DNA of 64,000 bases from Verrucomicrobiota bacterium (GTDB lineage: Bacteria; Verrucomicrobiota; Verrucomicrobiia; Limisphaerales; J093). Positions 1-11,177 of this stretch are shown one piece after another (within the stretch, counting starts at the first letter, position 1; the number at the start of each line of letters is the position of its first letter). Under the pieces are notes generated by a model. That model was not told the DNA's origin. It made no database searches and saw only the letters and a program-made list of their open reading frames with translations. A program made the translations under genes and the position numbers. Where the stretch lies: the NCBI GenBank assembly GCA_027493615.1, contig JAOSKK010000012.1, positions 682,001 to 746,000 of the forward strand, read 5' to 3'.

Positions 1-2053
1 CGCCTTCATGGCGGCCGCGGTGGCCGACGGCAGCGTTACTCCAGACAAGATCGCAGCCGGAGCCGTGGGGCCGGCGGCCCTGGCGGCCGGGAGCGTCGGG
101 AGTGCCCAGTTGGCGTCCGATCCCGCGTCGCTGGCGAAGATCTCGGGTGGTGCCTTGAGTGTTTCCGGCAGCGACCTGACGGTGAGTCGCGATGTCAGTG
201 CCGAGGCTTTCAACGGCCGGTTGGTGGTGCCGGGAAACACGCTCGCGGGTAATCAGGCGGCGATCGGCGGCGGCGCCAGCAATCTGGCCGGGGCCGACTA
301 CGCCACCGTTGCAGGGGGCGATCAGAACGTGGCCACCGGTTTCGGCAGCACCGTGGGAGGCGGGGACCGGAACCAGGCCACCGCGGGATCCGCGACGGTC
401 GGGGGCGGACAGTTGAACGTCGCTTCCGCGTCGTATGCGGTCACGGGGGGCGGATTCCGCAACGAGGCTACCAATCTGTTTGCCACGGTGGGTGGCGGTC
501 AGTTGAACAGCGCCAGTGGTGCTTGGGCCGTCATCGGGGGTGGGGGCAGCAACGCGGCGACGGGGGACGTCGCCACCATCAGCGGCGGCGGCGCCCACAT
601 TGCCAGCGGCACGGGCGCGACCGTGGCCGGCGGTTCCGGCAACGTGGCCGGCGGCGCGTGGTCGATGGTGGCCGGTGGCCTTCAGAACCAAGCCGCAGGG
701 AATACCGCGCTTGCGGCGGGCAACCGGGCTCGCGCTCTGCACGATGGCACCTTCGTCTGGGCGGACTACTCCAGCGAGGCTCCCTTTGCATCCACGACCT
801 CCAACCAGTTCCTGGTGCGCGCCAGCGGCGGTGTGGGCATCAACACGACCAACCCGCAAACCGCCCTCCACGTGGTCGGGGAAGTCACCGCCACCGCTTT
901 CAACGCCCTCGGCACCCTGGCCCTGCCAGCTTCCGCCTCGCCCCTGCAAGGGGTGATCCAGCTCGATGGCGCGCCCTTCCTGCACAGTTATGGGGCCCCC
1001 CAGTTTCGCGACAACGGATGGGGAAGCACGTTCGTCGGCCGCCACGCCGGCAACTTCCAGGTAAGCAATTACGGGAACACGGGGATCGGCAACGAGGCAT
1101 TGAGCAATCTCGCCGACGGCTACAACAACGTGGCGGTGGGGGGCGGCGCGCTCAGCACCATCACCGACGGTGCCCAAAACACCGCTGTGGGCATCAACGC
1201 CCTGAGTAGCGTGGGAGCCGGTGCCTTCAACAACACCGCCCTCGGGTCCGCCGCCTCTGGCTATCTGGTGAGCGGACAGGGCAACACCGCGCTGGGTGCC
1301 CTGGCCCTCTACAGTTGGCCCGCCGTGACCACCGGCTCGGACAATACCGCCGTCGGACAACACGCCCTCTTCGGACTCACCGACGGCAACGGGAACATCG
1401 CCATCGGGGCCCAGGCCGGCAGCGACCTCATCTCCGGCAACAACAATCTCCTGATCGGTCACCGCGGCATGGCCGGCGAGTCCGCCACCATCCGCCTCGG
1501 CACCGAAGGCACCCAGACGCGGGCCTTCGCCGCGGGCGTCTTCGGATCCACCATCCCGGGCGGGGTCACAGTCCTCGTCGGCACCAACGGACAACTCGGA
1601 ACCCTCACCTCCTCCGCGCGGTTCAAGACCGACATCCAGGACATGGGCTCGGCCAGCGACGTGCTCATGCAACTGCGCCCCGTCCGCTTTCGGTACCAGG
1701 CTTCCCTCGATCCGCAGGGGACCGCGCAGTTCGGGCTGGTGGCCGAGGAGGTGGAACAGGTGGCCCCGCACCTGGTGGTGCACGACGCCGAGGGCGCGCC
1801 CCACACCATCCGCTACGACGCCGTCAATGCCCTGTTGTTGAATGAGGTCCAGAAACTCCACCGCCAAGCCGAAGCCCAAACCCGCACCATCGCGGAGCTC
1901 CAGTCGGCCAAGGACGCCCTCGAAGCACGGTTGACCGCCCTGGAGACACACCTGCGGCAGCGGATTGACCGCCAGCCCGAGGCCGATCGGCCGTCCGATC
2001 CGCTGGCCGCCGCTCATCCTGGCCTTGCCGCTGCCGAGCTTCGCTCTCGATGA
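1..2053 (+). CDS. Tail-fibre/adhesin-like protein with S74 endosialidase-chaperone domain (5' partial)
   Basis: The reading frame is open to the left edge, so the N-terminus is missing; the ATG at 8 is probably internal. About residues 80-250 carry glycine-rich repeats of the type GGG-N-A-G-ATV, as in heads of trimeric adhesins. About residues 345-490 carry a second repeat (NTA-G-AL). A peptidase S74 / intramolecular chaperone domain follows (SSARFKTDI near residue 538, then FGLVAEEVEQV), ending in a coiled coil (EVQKLHRQAEAQTRT). In the S74 family this domain trimerises the fibre and cleaves itself off at a serine. It is likely a surface or secreted fibrous protein; a phage origin is possible, but no phage genes are nearby. 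The stop overlaps the next ATG as ATGA. Confidence 0.8.
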   Translation, partial: AFMAAAVADGSVTPDKIAAGAVGPAALAAGSVGSAQLASDPASLAKISGGALSVSGSDLTVSRDVSAEAFNGRLVVPGNTLAGNQAAIGGGASNLAGADYATVAGGDQNVATGFGSTVGGGDRNQATAGSATVGGGQLNVASASYAVTGGGFRNEATNLFATVGGGQLNSASGAWAVIGGGGSNAATGDVATISGGGAHIASGTGATVAGGSGNVAGGAWSMVAGGLQNQAAGNTALAAGNRARALHDGTFVWADYSSEAPFASTTSNQFLVRASGGVGINTTNPQTALHVVGEVTATAFNALGTLALPASASPLQGVIQLDGAPFLHSYGAPQFRDNGWGSTFVGRHAGNFQVSNYGNTGIGNEALSNLADGYNNVAVGGGALSTITDGAQNTAVGINALSSVGAGAFNNTALGSAASGYLVSGQGNTALGALALYSWPAVTTGSDNTAVGQHALFGLTDGNGNIAIGAQAGSDLISGNNNLLIGHRGMAGESATIRLGTEGTQTRAFAAGVFGSTIPGGVTVLVGTNGQLGTLTSSARFKTDIQDMGSASDVLMQLRPVRFRYQASLDPQGTAQFGLVAEEVEQVAPHLVVHDAEGAPHTIRYDAVNALLLNEVQKLHRQAEAQTRTIAELQSAKDALEARLTALETHLRQRIDRQPEADRPSDPLAAAHPGLAAAELRSR

Positions 2054-5000
2054 ACCGGGCACGAAAAGCGGGGGTGAACCCCCGCACTCCAGACGCTTCG
2101 CGGTTGGCGGAGGCCATGCATCTGGCGCGAAGCGTCTGGAGTGCGTCCGGTTTACCGGCGCTTTCCGGTTCCTGGCCCCTGGGCAGGTCCGCATGGAACA
2201 GGACGCTTCCGCTGAACCCGCGGTGCAGGCGGCCCGCCTGGCTTCCCATCCTGGCCAGCCTCGCCACCGGCATGGCGCTCGCCGCCGAGCCCACCCCCCG
2301 GGCCTTCACCAGCGGGGGAGGACGCAGCACCTCGGACACGCGGGCCGTGGATGCCAGCGTCGGCGGCGTGGTCGGGCTTTCGTCAGGCGGTGCACCCGGC
2401 AGGGTGGTCAAAGCCGGCTTCATCGGACAGTTGTACGAGGTGCAGAACCTCGTGATCCAGGCCACGCCCACCTTGTTGACCGCCGGCCAGACCAGCCAGT
2501 TGGAGGGTCACGCCGTGCTGGACGACGGCACGTTCCTGCGATTGGCGCCCAGCGAAATCACCTGGGAACCGCCCGCCCCCGGTTCGCCCGTGGCATCCAT
2601 CACCTCCGACGGCGTGTTGACCGCCGCCCAGGTTGACGCCTACCGCGAGACCACCGTGGCCGGTGTCTACGCCGGCGTCCGGGCCACCACCCAGGTCGGC
2701 GTGGCCTCCGCACCGGTCGTCACCACGCTCGCCGCCACGACGGTACAACCGGACGGCCCCGGGCTCCGGGCGACCTTGAACGGCCGGGTCAACCCGAGCG
2801 GCCGCGCGACCCTCGCATGGTTCGGAATGGGGCACGACCACCAACTACGGCCTGGCCACCGACGCCATCCCGGTCGGAGCCGGTGTGGACAGCCTCGCGG
2901 TGAGCGTGGAACTGCGGGGGTTGGACGCCGGCAATACCTACCACTTCCGGCTGGCCGCCCGCAACGACCAGGGTCAGGTCGCCGGCGCGGATCAGGTGTT
3001 CGGTCGGCGCACGGTGAACGTGGTGAGCCTCGCCGATGCCGGTCCCGGCTCGCTGCGCCAGGCCATCGCCGATGCCGGCGCGGGCTTCCTCATCCAGCTC
3101 GACGTCGCCGGCGTTCTCACACTCAGCAGCGGTGAACTCGTGCTCACCAAGGACGTCACCATCCTCGGGCCCGGCGCCACCGAGCTCACCCTGAGCGGCG
3201 GCGGCAACAGCCGGCTGTTCCAGGTCCTCGCCCCCGCCACCGTGACCCTCGCCGACCTCACCCTCGCCGACGGCCGCGCCCCGTCGGGTGGGGCCATCCT
3301 CTCCCAGGGAACGCTGACGGTCGAGCGGTGCGTCTTGCAGGACAACCTGGCGTTCGCGGAGCGCGGCGGCGCGATCGCCGGGGGCGGCCGGCTGAGCGTC
3401 CATGGTTCCTTGTTCCAGCGGAATCGCGCCGCGACGGATGGGGGCGCGATCGACAGCGCTTCCGGCTGGCTCACCGTGGGCCAGTGCGCGTTCGTGGCGA
3501 ACGAGTCGGGGCGCGATGGTGGCGCCTTGCGGCTCGGCGCCCGCGTGCCGGCGTCGCCCCTCACGCTCCCCGGCCTCGGTCGCAGCTCGACCTACACGAA
3601 CCCCCGCTTCGATGGCGCTCCAGCCACTTGGGCACGGGTGTCGCCGGGCGTCCCCCGTGAACTTCGCGATCGACTACACGACCGCCTCCGAGGACGGCGG
3701 CGGCGGATGTCCCGGCTGCCTCACGCAGCACCATCTGGGCATCGAAGGCATCTTCGCCGACTGCCATGAGGTCGGAACCGCCGGAGGAACGTCGGGCCAG
3801 GTGAACCGCACCTTCATCGCGCCCTGGATGGCCGGTGTCTACCACCTCACCCAGACCGCCACCTGGTGGAACTCCTGCGACCAGTTCGGGCCACCGCCCT
3901 TCGTGAACGCGCCGGAAGCTGCCGTGGCTGTGCTGGTCGTGGGCGGACCGCACGTTCCCGTCGCGAACACCACCTTCAGCGGCAACATCGCCCAGGCTGC
4001 CGGCGGCGCGGTCGCCCTCGACCCGGGCGTGGACCTGGACCTGATCCACTGCACCTTGACAGCCAATGGCGGCCTGAGGGGCGGCGGCTTGAACGTGGCA
4101 GCGGGCGCGGGCGTCGCCTGGCTGTCCAGCACCATCATCGCCGGCAACCAGGCCACGGTGGAGCCGGACATCGGGGGAACCGCCCAGTCCGGCGGACACA
4201 ACCTCATTGGTTCGCCGGTGGTCCTGATCACCCCGCAGGCCAGTGACTGGTTGGACATCGATCCGCGGCTGGGCCCGCTCCTGGCGAACGCCTCCCTGCT
4301 TCCCTCTCACGCCCCTCTGCCCGCCAGCCCGGCGCTGGACTCCGCCGACCCCAACTTCTCTCCGCCGACGGACCAGCGCGGTTTCCCGCGGCCCCAGCGG
4401 GGCAGCCACGACACCATGGGATCCGACCGCGGTGCCATCGAGGTCCAACCGCCGTGGATCGAGTCGCCCTCAAGCCTGTGGGTGCTTGAAGACACCCGGC
4501 CGGACCCCGTTAGTTTCGCCATCGGTGACACCGAGACGCCGGCCGATGTGTTGCAGGTGTCCGCCGTCGCCAACGTCCCCCCGCTCTTCCCGCCCGGCAG
4601 CCTGGTCGTGGAAGGCGAGGACGGGACACGCTTCGTGACGCTGGTCCCCGCACCGGACGAGAATGGCAGTGCCGAGATCGAGTTGCAGGTCACGGACGAG
4701 CACGGCGTGAGCACCACCGCGATGTTCGCCGTTACCGTGGTGCCCGTGAATGACCCGCCGTCCTTCACCCTGCGCGACACCCGCGTGGTCGCCCTCCGCA
4801 ACTCGGGGTTGACCGAGCTCCCGGGCTTTGCCGCTGGCATCAACGCCGGGCCACCGGATGAAGCCGGACAGCAACTGGCCTTTCAGTTGAACCATGACAA
4901 CCCGGCGCTCTTCGTGGTGCCACCGGCCCTCTCACCCGCCGGGACGCTGAGCTTTGTCGTTCGGCCCGAAGTCGCCGGCCTCGCGCACTGTACGGTCGTG

Positions 5001-7302
5001 CTCACCGACTCCGGCGGCACGGACAACGGTGGATCGAACCAGAGCGCGCCGCAGGCGTTGGTGATCGAAGTCGTCGCACCCCCCGTGATCGGCGTGCAAC
5101 CGGTTGCGCCCCTCTGGGAACTGGAACCCGGTTCGCCGGCCAGCCTGTCTGTACGGGCGGATGGCACGGCGCCGCTGGCGTTTCAATGGAGCCGCAACGG
5201 CAGTGACCTTCCCGACGCGACCAACGCGGTGTTGCATCTAGCCGACCTCCGGCCTGCTGACGGGGGCGACTACCAGGTACGTGTCTTCAACCCCTGGGGC
5301 AGCGTCACCAGCCGGATCGCCGCGCTGCGGGTGGGCCTGCCGTTGTCCGGCCCGATGCTCCTCCGTGAACCGCAGGACCAGGAGGTGCCCTTGGGCGCCA
5401 CGCTGGTGCTCACCGTCGACGCCGCCGGCGAACCGCCGCTCCTATACCAGTGGCGGCGCAACGGCACGCCCCTGACCGACGGGGACGGCTCCGACCCCGA
5501 GCGCCTGCCCTTGCTGCGCCGAGGTTCGGTCAGCGGCGCCCAAAGCCCGACACTGACCCTCACCGACTTCCAGCCCGCCGATGCCGGCCTGTTCCAGGTC
5601 TTCATCGAGAATGCCAACGGGGTCACCGCCAGCCGGCGCGTCCGCGTGCGACCCGGCGAGGTCGACCCCCTGACCCTGGCGGACGGACGGCCGGAATCCG
5701 GCGTCCTCGTGACGAGTCCCGCAGGCGTGCGCACTGCGAGCACGGCGGGGTTCGCAGCGATCGCCGGCCCGGATGGGGTGGAACGGATCATCGGCTGGCT
5801 GCGCTGGCGCGCCACGGAGAGCGGTTCCATCACGTTCACCACGGCCGGCTCCGCTTACGATACGCAGCTCGGCGTGTTCCCGGCCGGCAGTCCTGAGCAG
5901 GTGACCCTCGATGACGACAACGGCGGTTACCTGACCAGCTACGTCTCGTTCAACGCCCGCCTGGGCGCCGAATACTGGATCGCGCCCATCAGCCTGGCAG
6001 CGCTGAGCGGCGACGTCGTCTTGTCGTGGCAAACACGGCCGGAGCCCACGCCGGTGATCACGGCACAGCCCGAGAGCGTGGTCGCCCGATTGGGTGAGAC
6101 CCGCTCCTTCCGCGTGACCGTGGACTCTCCCACGGCCGTCGAGTACCAGTGGCGGCGCCAGGGCGAACCGCTTACCGAATCCGAGCATCATCGCGGCGTG
6201 CGCGAGCCGGAACTGATCATCCCCGACCTCGAACCCGGCGACATCGGCGTGTACACCGTGGTCGTGAGCAACGCGCTCGGTCAGTCGGTGGTCAGCGCGC
6301 CGGCCGTCCTCGACCTGGCCGAGGGCGAAGGCCTCCCCTCCGTCGCCTCCAGCTACAAGCCAGAGCTGTTGCTCCAGCAAGTACGCCGAACCCAAGGACT
6401 CGTGGCCTTGCGCTCCATGCGCCTCATGCAGGGCCAGGGCGTCTCGGCCGGCACGATTCTCAGCGACAACTTCCGTCCCCGCGGCCAGGGCAGCCAGTCC
6501 CAGACCGTGGTGCTCGGCGGCAGTTCGCGCTGGTACGACCTGCCGGTGCCCGCCAATGGCCTCTACACCCTCGAAACCGCGGACAGCGACTTCGACCCCG
6601 TCCTCCAGGTGTACGTCTACTCCCGGACGAACCTGGCCGATCCCGGTACGCTGGTGGCCAGCGACGACAACTCGGCACCCGACGGCCGCAACGCGCGGGT
6701 CTGGTTCCAGGCCTGCACCCGCGACATCTACCTGGCGGTGGTCGATGGCCGCGACGGCGCCGCCGGACGGTTCAACCTGAAGTGGGAGCTGGATCAGCGC
6801 CCCGCGCCGGGCCAAATGCGCTGGCACCCCATCGCCGCCTCGGCCATCCGCGACCCAGGCTACGCGGTCGTGGACCTCGCCGAGGCCAACGGCATCGCCA
6901 GGATCCAACTCGTGTACAGCGGCGCGGACTACTGCGAGCTGCAACCGGTGCGGACCTTCACCGCCACCGCCGCCGGGAACACACCCGCGCAGGTCTGGTT
7001 CCCCGTGTCCCCGGGCCGCCCTTACCTCGTTCTCGCCGAACCCCTGCCCGGTGTGCCACCCGGTCAGATGCGATTGAGCTGGGCTATTCGGCCAGCGCCC
7101 ACACCCACGGTAAGCCTGACCGGCGGACGGGTCAGCGTTCGGTGGCGACCGGACGGGCTCCGGCTTGAGAGCACCGCCAGCCTGGGTCGGGTCTGGCTCG
7201 AAGTCCCGCCCCCGCAACCCTCCCGGCAGGCGACGCCGAAATCACGTTCCCCCGGAGGAGAGCGGACGCTTCTTCCGCGTCGTGCCCGCCCCCGGCCGCT
7301 GA
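2050..7302 (+). CDS. Large exported Ig-like / parallel beta-helix surface protein (frameshifted in this assembly)
   Basis: Read across four apparent indels, this encodes a protein of about 1,750 residues. After a repeat-encoded leader comes a hydrophobic segment (LPILASLATGMALAAEP). Then follow a bacterial Ig-like region, an FnIII-like stretch (FEWGTT), a polymorphic outer-membrane/beta-helix repeat region (GGAI, SGN, TLTANG motifs, about 3100-4250), cadherin-like and three Ig-like domains (YQWRRNG near 5450 and 6150), and a PPC-like domain (YDLPVPANG near 6535). Indels lie near 2822 (extra G), 3652-3656 (extra C), 7209 and 7250. Restoring them gives a C-terminus ending FFRVVPAPGR at 7302. 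No enzymatic residues were recognised, so adhesion or matrix roles are guesses. It is translationally coupled to the S74 gene by ATGA. Confidence 0.7.
2083..2146. repeat. Dispersed palindromic repeat, family 3 (copy 1)
   Basis: Two inverted arms, GCACTCCAGACGCTTCGCG (2083-2101) and its reverse complement at 2127-2145, flank about 25 bases. The same arm sequence recurs near 27640 and 55010. Here it lies inside the first codons of the Ig-like gene, upstream of its hydrophobic segment, and encodes a leader (RSVWSAS) also seen in the gene at 54949. Confidence 0.75.
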
Positions 7303-7309
7303 CTACGCC

Positions 7310-7435
7310 TGTAGGCGCCGACGTGAGGAGGCGAAGGGGCGTGGCGGTTCGACTGTAGGCGCCGACGTGAGGAGGCGAAGGGGCGTTGACGCAGCCTCGG
7401 ACGCATAACGCCTCCTCTCACGTCGGCGCCTACAG
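7310..7435. repeat. Dispersed palindromic repeat, family 1 (two direct copies plus one inverted arm)
   Basis: TGTAGGCGCCGACGTGAGG begins a roughly 32-base unit at 7310, repeated at 7353. An inverted arm follows at 7408-7435 (GTCGGCGCCTACAG end). It sits exactly between two convergent genes, the Ig-like gene ending at 7302 and the minus-strand gene ending at 7455. The same arm occurs at 15402, 49103 and 62450. A role as transcription terminator or mobile REP/MITE-like element is inferred. Confidence 0.8.
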
Positions 7436-7454
7436 GGGCTGCGGGGTCTCCGGG

Positions 7455-10400
7455 TCAGAACTCGAGCTTGAGCGCCGCGTAAAGCATCCGCTCGCGCGGC
7501 AGCTCCGCGTAAAAACTCAAAGGGTTCAGGCGATAGTCCTCGTCGGTAATATTCACGACCCCCACCCGCGCCTCGCACCGGCGTCGCGCAAAACGGTAGC
7601 CCGCGTAGAAGCTCAGTTGCGTCACGTCCTCGCCGGGCAAGTTGGGATCATAGCCCCCGTTGTCCTGCTGCCGCCATTGCACCACGAGTTCGGTGAAGAT
7701 CCCCCCGGCAAGTTCAGCAACGCGAAGCCGCCCAGCGCGTGCAGCGTCGCCTCGGCCTCGCCGGACAGCAGTTCGGGGTGCTGAACCGCTCGCTCGCCGT
7801 GGTCCGGCTCAGGCGATACCGGGCCCCGAGCGAGAGCGGTTCGCCCACCAACTGGTTCAGCGTAGCGGTCAGGCTGCTTTCCTCATACTCGAGCTCGCTC
7901 CGGAACGACGTGGCCCTCACCGGCTCCGCGAACCCCGACTCGAAGGCCCCGGTCACCGCGCGCGCCTCGGAGCGGAGCCACTCGGCGCCCACGGCCACGT
8001 AGGTCCGCGTCGGAAACCGGTGCTCGGCCAGCACACTGCCTTGCTCGAACGTCGGCGCCGCTTGCGAGCCATAAACCGATTCGGGCAACAGACTCCGATA
8101 GGTCTGCAGCAACCCCGCGACCTGCGTCGGCTCGAGTCGGTAGCTCTGATCGTAACTCACGCCGCCCAGCGACTGCGTGTAGCTGGCCCGCAACCGGGTG
8201 TTGGGCAGCGGTGTCAGGATCAACCCCGCCTTGGGCGAGACCTGGTCCGCCGTCGCCTCCCCCGGCGGTGACGGGCGAGCGCCGATGGTTGATCGGGTAC
8301 CGGAGGTGATCGTAGGCCACCCCGCCCACCAGCGTCAGCCAGCCTGGTATCGCCTGCCAGTACTCGTAGCCGTAGGCGCTGAACCGCTCGAGCGTCGACG
8401 CCATCGACTGATCGGACAACACGTCGTCGTAGATGACCGGCGGCCAGAACGGGATGCCGTCCGGATGGCTCACCCGGCTGTCGGTGTCGAAATCCTGGTG
8501 CTGGTAACGGCCGCCGGCGATCGTCGTCCAGCCCTCCGTCTGCCAGATGTGTTGGACCTCGGCCGTGACCAGCGACTGGTCGCTCGCGTAGCTCAGCTCC
8601 CGCTCGAAGCCGATGGGCGGATACCCCTCCGCCGGTTGCCCGTTGAAGTCGCGATAGAACAGCCCCTGCAGCAGGTTCGGGTCGCGGCCCGCGGCGGTCT
8701 CGAGGGTGCCGTTCACCCAGCCCACCAGAGCCAGGGTGTGATGTTCCGGATTCCATTGCCGGTGATAGCCGGCCAGCAACGTCGGGGCCTGCTGTTCCTC
8801 CACGCGCACGCTCCGGATCGCCTGGGCCGGATCATAGAGCTGCCGGGTGTCGCCGGCGTCAAGCTGGTAGTACCCGGCCTGGAACAGGAGGCTGTCCTGC
8901 GCGGTGAGTTCCTGCTTCACCGTGCCCCAAAGCGTCAGGCTCTCGAAGTCGTCGTTCACCCGCTGTCCGTTGAAGGAGCGGTAGAAGGCATCCACGGCGT
9001 AGGCGGTGCGACCCAGCGTCCCGTATTGCGACGCCGCCTGCAGCCAGTCGCCGTTGCTCGTGTATTCGGTCCGCGAAAACCCGCCCCACCGGCGGCCCTC
9101 GAACAGCCGCGAGTATTCCTGCTGGGACACGGTCTGCGACAGCGACCCCGCGCCGACGGGCTGCAGCAGTTGCGCCAGCAGCCATTCGTTCAGCCACGGC
9201 GTCTCGTAGCGCAGCGTGATCTGGCGCGGGTCACGCAGCGCATCGTAGCTGTTCGCCAGGAACAGGTGCGCCGAGTGATTCGCGTAATCCGCGATCACCG
9301 CCCGGCTGGCTTCGCGGATGCTCACGTCCAGGAAGCCGGCATCGCGGTAGATCGAGGCGAGGTTTGCCGACCGCACCGCGCGGTCCTGCTCGAGCAGCAG
9401 CCGGGAGCGGAATACGGCGCGATGGTCGTTGAGTACGATGGATCGCTCGAGATCGTCAATCGCGCCGTTGATCTCGTTGGCCTGCTGCCGGACCAGCGCC
9501 GAGTACAGCCAGGGAGTCGGATCGTAGGGATCGGTTTCCGCCGCCAGCTTCAACTCGGCGCGCGCCCGGGCGGAGTCCCCGGTCTCATGATAGGCCTTGC
9601 CCAGATAGCTCCGCACCAGCGCCGAGTCGGGCTCCTGCACCGCGGCCACCTGCAGATCGTCCAGGGCGCTCGTCCCCTGTCGCTCGCTGAACCCGATCAG
9701 CCCCCGTCCCAGCCAGCCCTGCGCCAACCCGGGATCCAGCGCGATCGCCTCCGCAAAACTCGTCCGCGCCTCGGCCCGCCGACCCAAGGCGGCGGCCATG
9801 AACCCCCGCAGCACCCACGCCTGCGCGTGCCGCGGACACAACCGCTCCAAAGCGTCGTCCAGCCGTGCCCTCGCCTCGCGGTTTCGTCCCTGGCTGAACT
9901 CCAGCTCCGCCACCCGCACGACCGCAAAGCCGAAGTCCGGGGCTGCCTCCGCAGCCGTCCGGGCCGCGATCAATGCCCGGCCGATATTGTCGCGCTCACC
10001 TGCCTGCCGATACGTCGCCTTCTCCCAATCCTCCCGCGGTTTCCAGCGCGCCGTCTGGGCCTGTTGATAATAGCTCTCCGCCAGCCAGCCCGACGCGGTG
10101 TCCGGCACGCTGCGATCCACCTCGAGATCCTGCACCGTGGCCATGACCCGTCGCAGCGCCGCACTCAAGGCTTCGCCCGTCCCCGTCCCGCTCGCGGACA
10201 CTCCCTTCGGCCCGGGTTCTCCGCTCGCTTTCAGCACCTCCTCCGCATCGTCCACCGCTCCCACCGCCAGAAGCGTCGCTGCCCGGAGGACGCGCTCAGC
10301 GGGCGACGCGGGGAGACGTCCGCGCGGATAACGCTCGAGTGCTCCCAGAAGGTCGCCGGCCCGATAGGCGTCCACGGAGGCCCGCAGTTCCTCCGGCGGA

Positions 10401-11089
10401 AACCCCGCCGGCCACTCGAGCTCCGCCACGTTCAGGACCCCGGGATAGTACAGCACCCAGCGAATGTCCCGGTTCCGCACCCGCAGCCGGCTCCTCTCCG
10501 GCGCCGCGCCGGACCGCAGCCGGCCTTCCTCGCCTGACGCGACGTCGACCCGTTCCCCACCGCTCTCGATCACGGCCGCGCCATCCACCATCAACAACCG
10601 GGCGGAACCGTCCGCGCCGGGTTCGACCTCGAGCTGGAACTTCGTGCCGGTGAAGTACGCGACGCCGTGCGGCGTATGCACGGCTACGGTATGCACCTGG
10701 CCGCGGCTCTCGAACCACAACCGACCCGCCTCCAGCCGGAGCTCCGGAGCCTCGGTACTACCGGTCACCGAGAGCACCGAACGCGCCCCCAGGTTCAGGA
10801 GGGCCCGTTGTTGCTTGAGGAGTGTCAGGCTCGGTCGCGGCGTCCGGAGCTCATCCCCCGGCGCCAGGGCATAACCGTTGGTCAACCCCCGGAGCAGTTG
10901 CGTCGTGAGGAGTGGCACCGCGTTCCTGCCCGTCAACTCGACCCCGGCGTCGCCCTCAGCCACCAGGCTGGCCACGCGGAAAGCCAGAGGCGCGGCGTCG
11001 CGCGGTGGCGTCTGGGCAAGGGCTCCCGCGGCGAGGAGCACGGCCAGCAGCACCCGTCCCCCCGCCCCACTGCCCACTTGTGGTCGCAT
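7455..11089 (-). CDS. FecR-like / TPR / outer-membrane beta-barrel fusion protein
   Basis: The chosen start at 11089 gives a signal peptide (RVLLAVLLAAGALAQ); longer starts would run into the divergent SIR2 gene. Domains in order: a FecR-like sensor fold (GVAYFTGTKFQLEVE; about residues 70-200), TPR repeats (about 330-620: LDPGLAQGWLGRG, LGKAYHETGD), then a barrel of TonB-receptor style with repeated amphipathic strands, ending YAALKLEF with the terminal aromatic residue expected for BAM recognition. Three indels at homopolymers (8269-8273, 7775-7778, 7701-7706) break the barrel; all restore cleanly. About 1,210 residues. FecR domains normally signal to ECF sigma factors, but no sigma gene is adjacent. 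Function unknown, likely outer membrane. Confidence 0.7.
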
Positions 11090-11177
11090 GGCCGGGACCG
11101 TATCATTTTTGGAACGTATGACAACCAGCATGTTGGCTAACTGAGAGTCCTGGCCCGTCGCCTGACCCCGTTGCGCC
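11090..11177. promoter_or_regulatory. Divergent intergenic region between barrel gene and SIR2 gene
   Basis: This 88-base spacer separates two divergent start codons, so it must hold both promoters unless they lie inside the genes. An AT-richer core at 11101-11137 stands out from the GC-rich surroundings. On the minus strand it contains TTGTCA followed by an A-run, a possible -35 element, but no convincing -10 at standard spacing. Confidence 0.3.

Noticed and set aside
5442..7217. Long minus-strand open frame of about 590 codons opposite the Ig-like gene
   Set aside because: It is antisense to well-supported Ig and PPC domains, has skewed Gly/Arg/Val composition and no recognisable motif; long shadow frames are expected at this GC content.
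7310..7435. CRISPR array
   Set aside because: There are only two direct copies with a 10-base gap plus one inverted arm, and no cas genes; the same arm occurs singly elsewhere.
8198..10537. Plus-strand open frame of about 780 codons opposite the FecR-TPR-barrel gene
   Set aside because: Arg/Pro/Leu-rich with no motifs, while the opposite strand shows clear TPR and barrel sequence.
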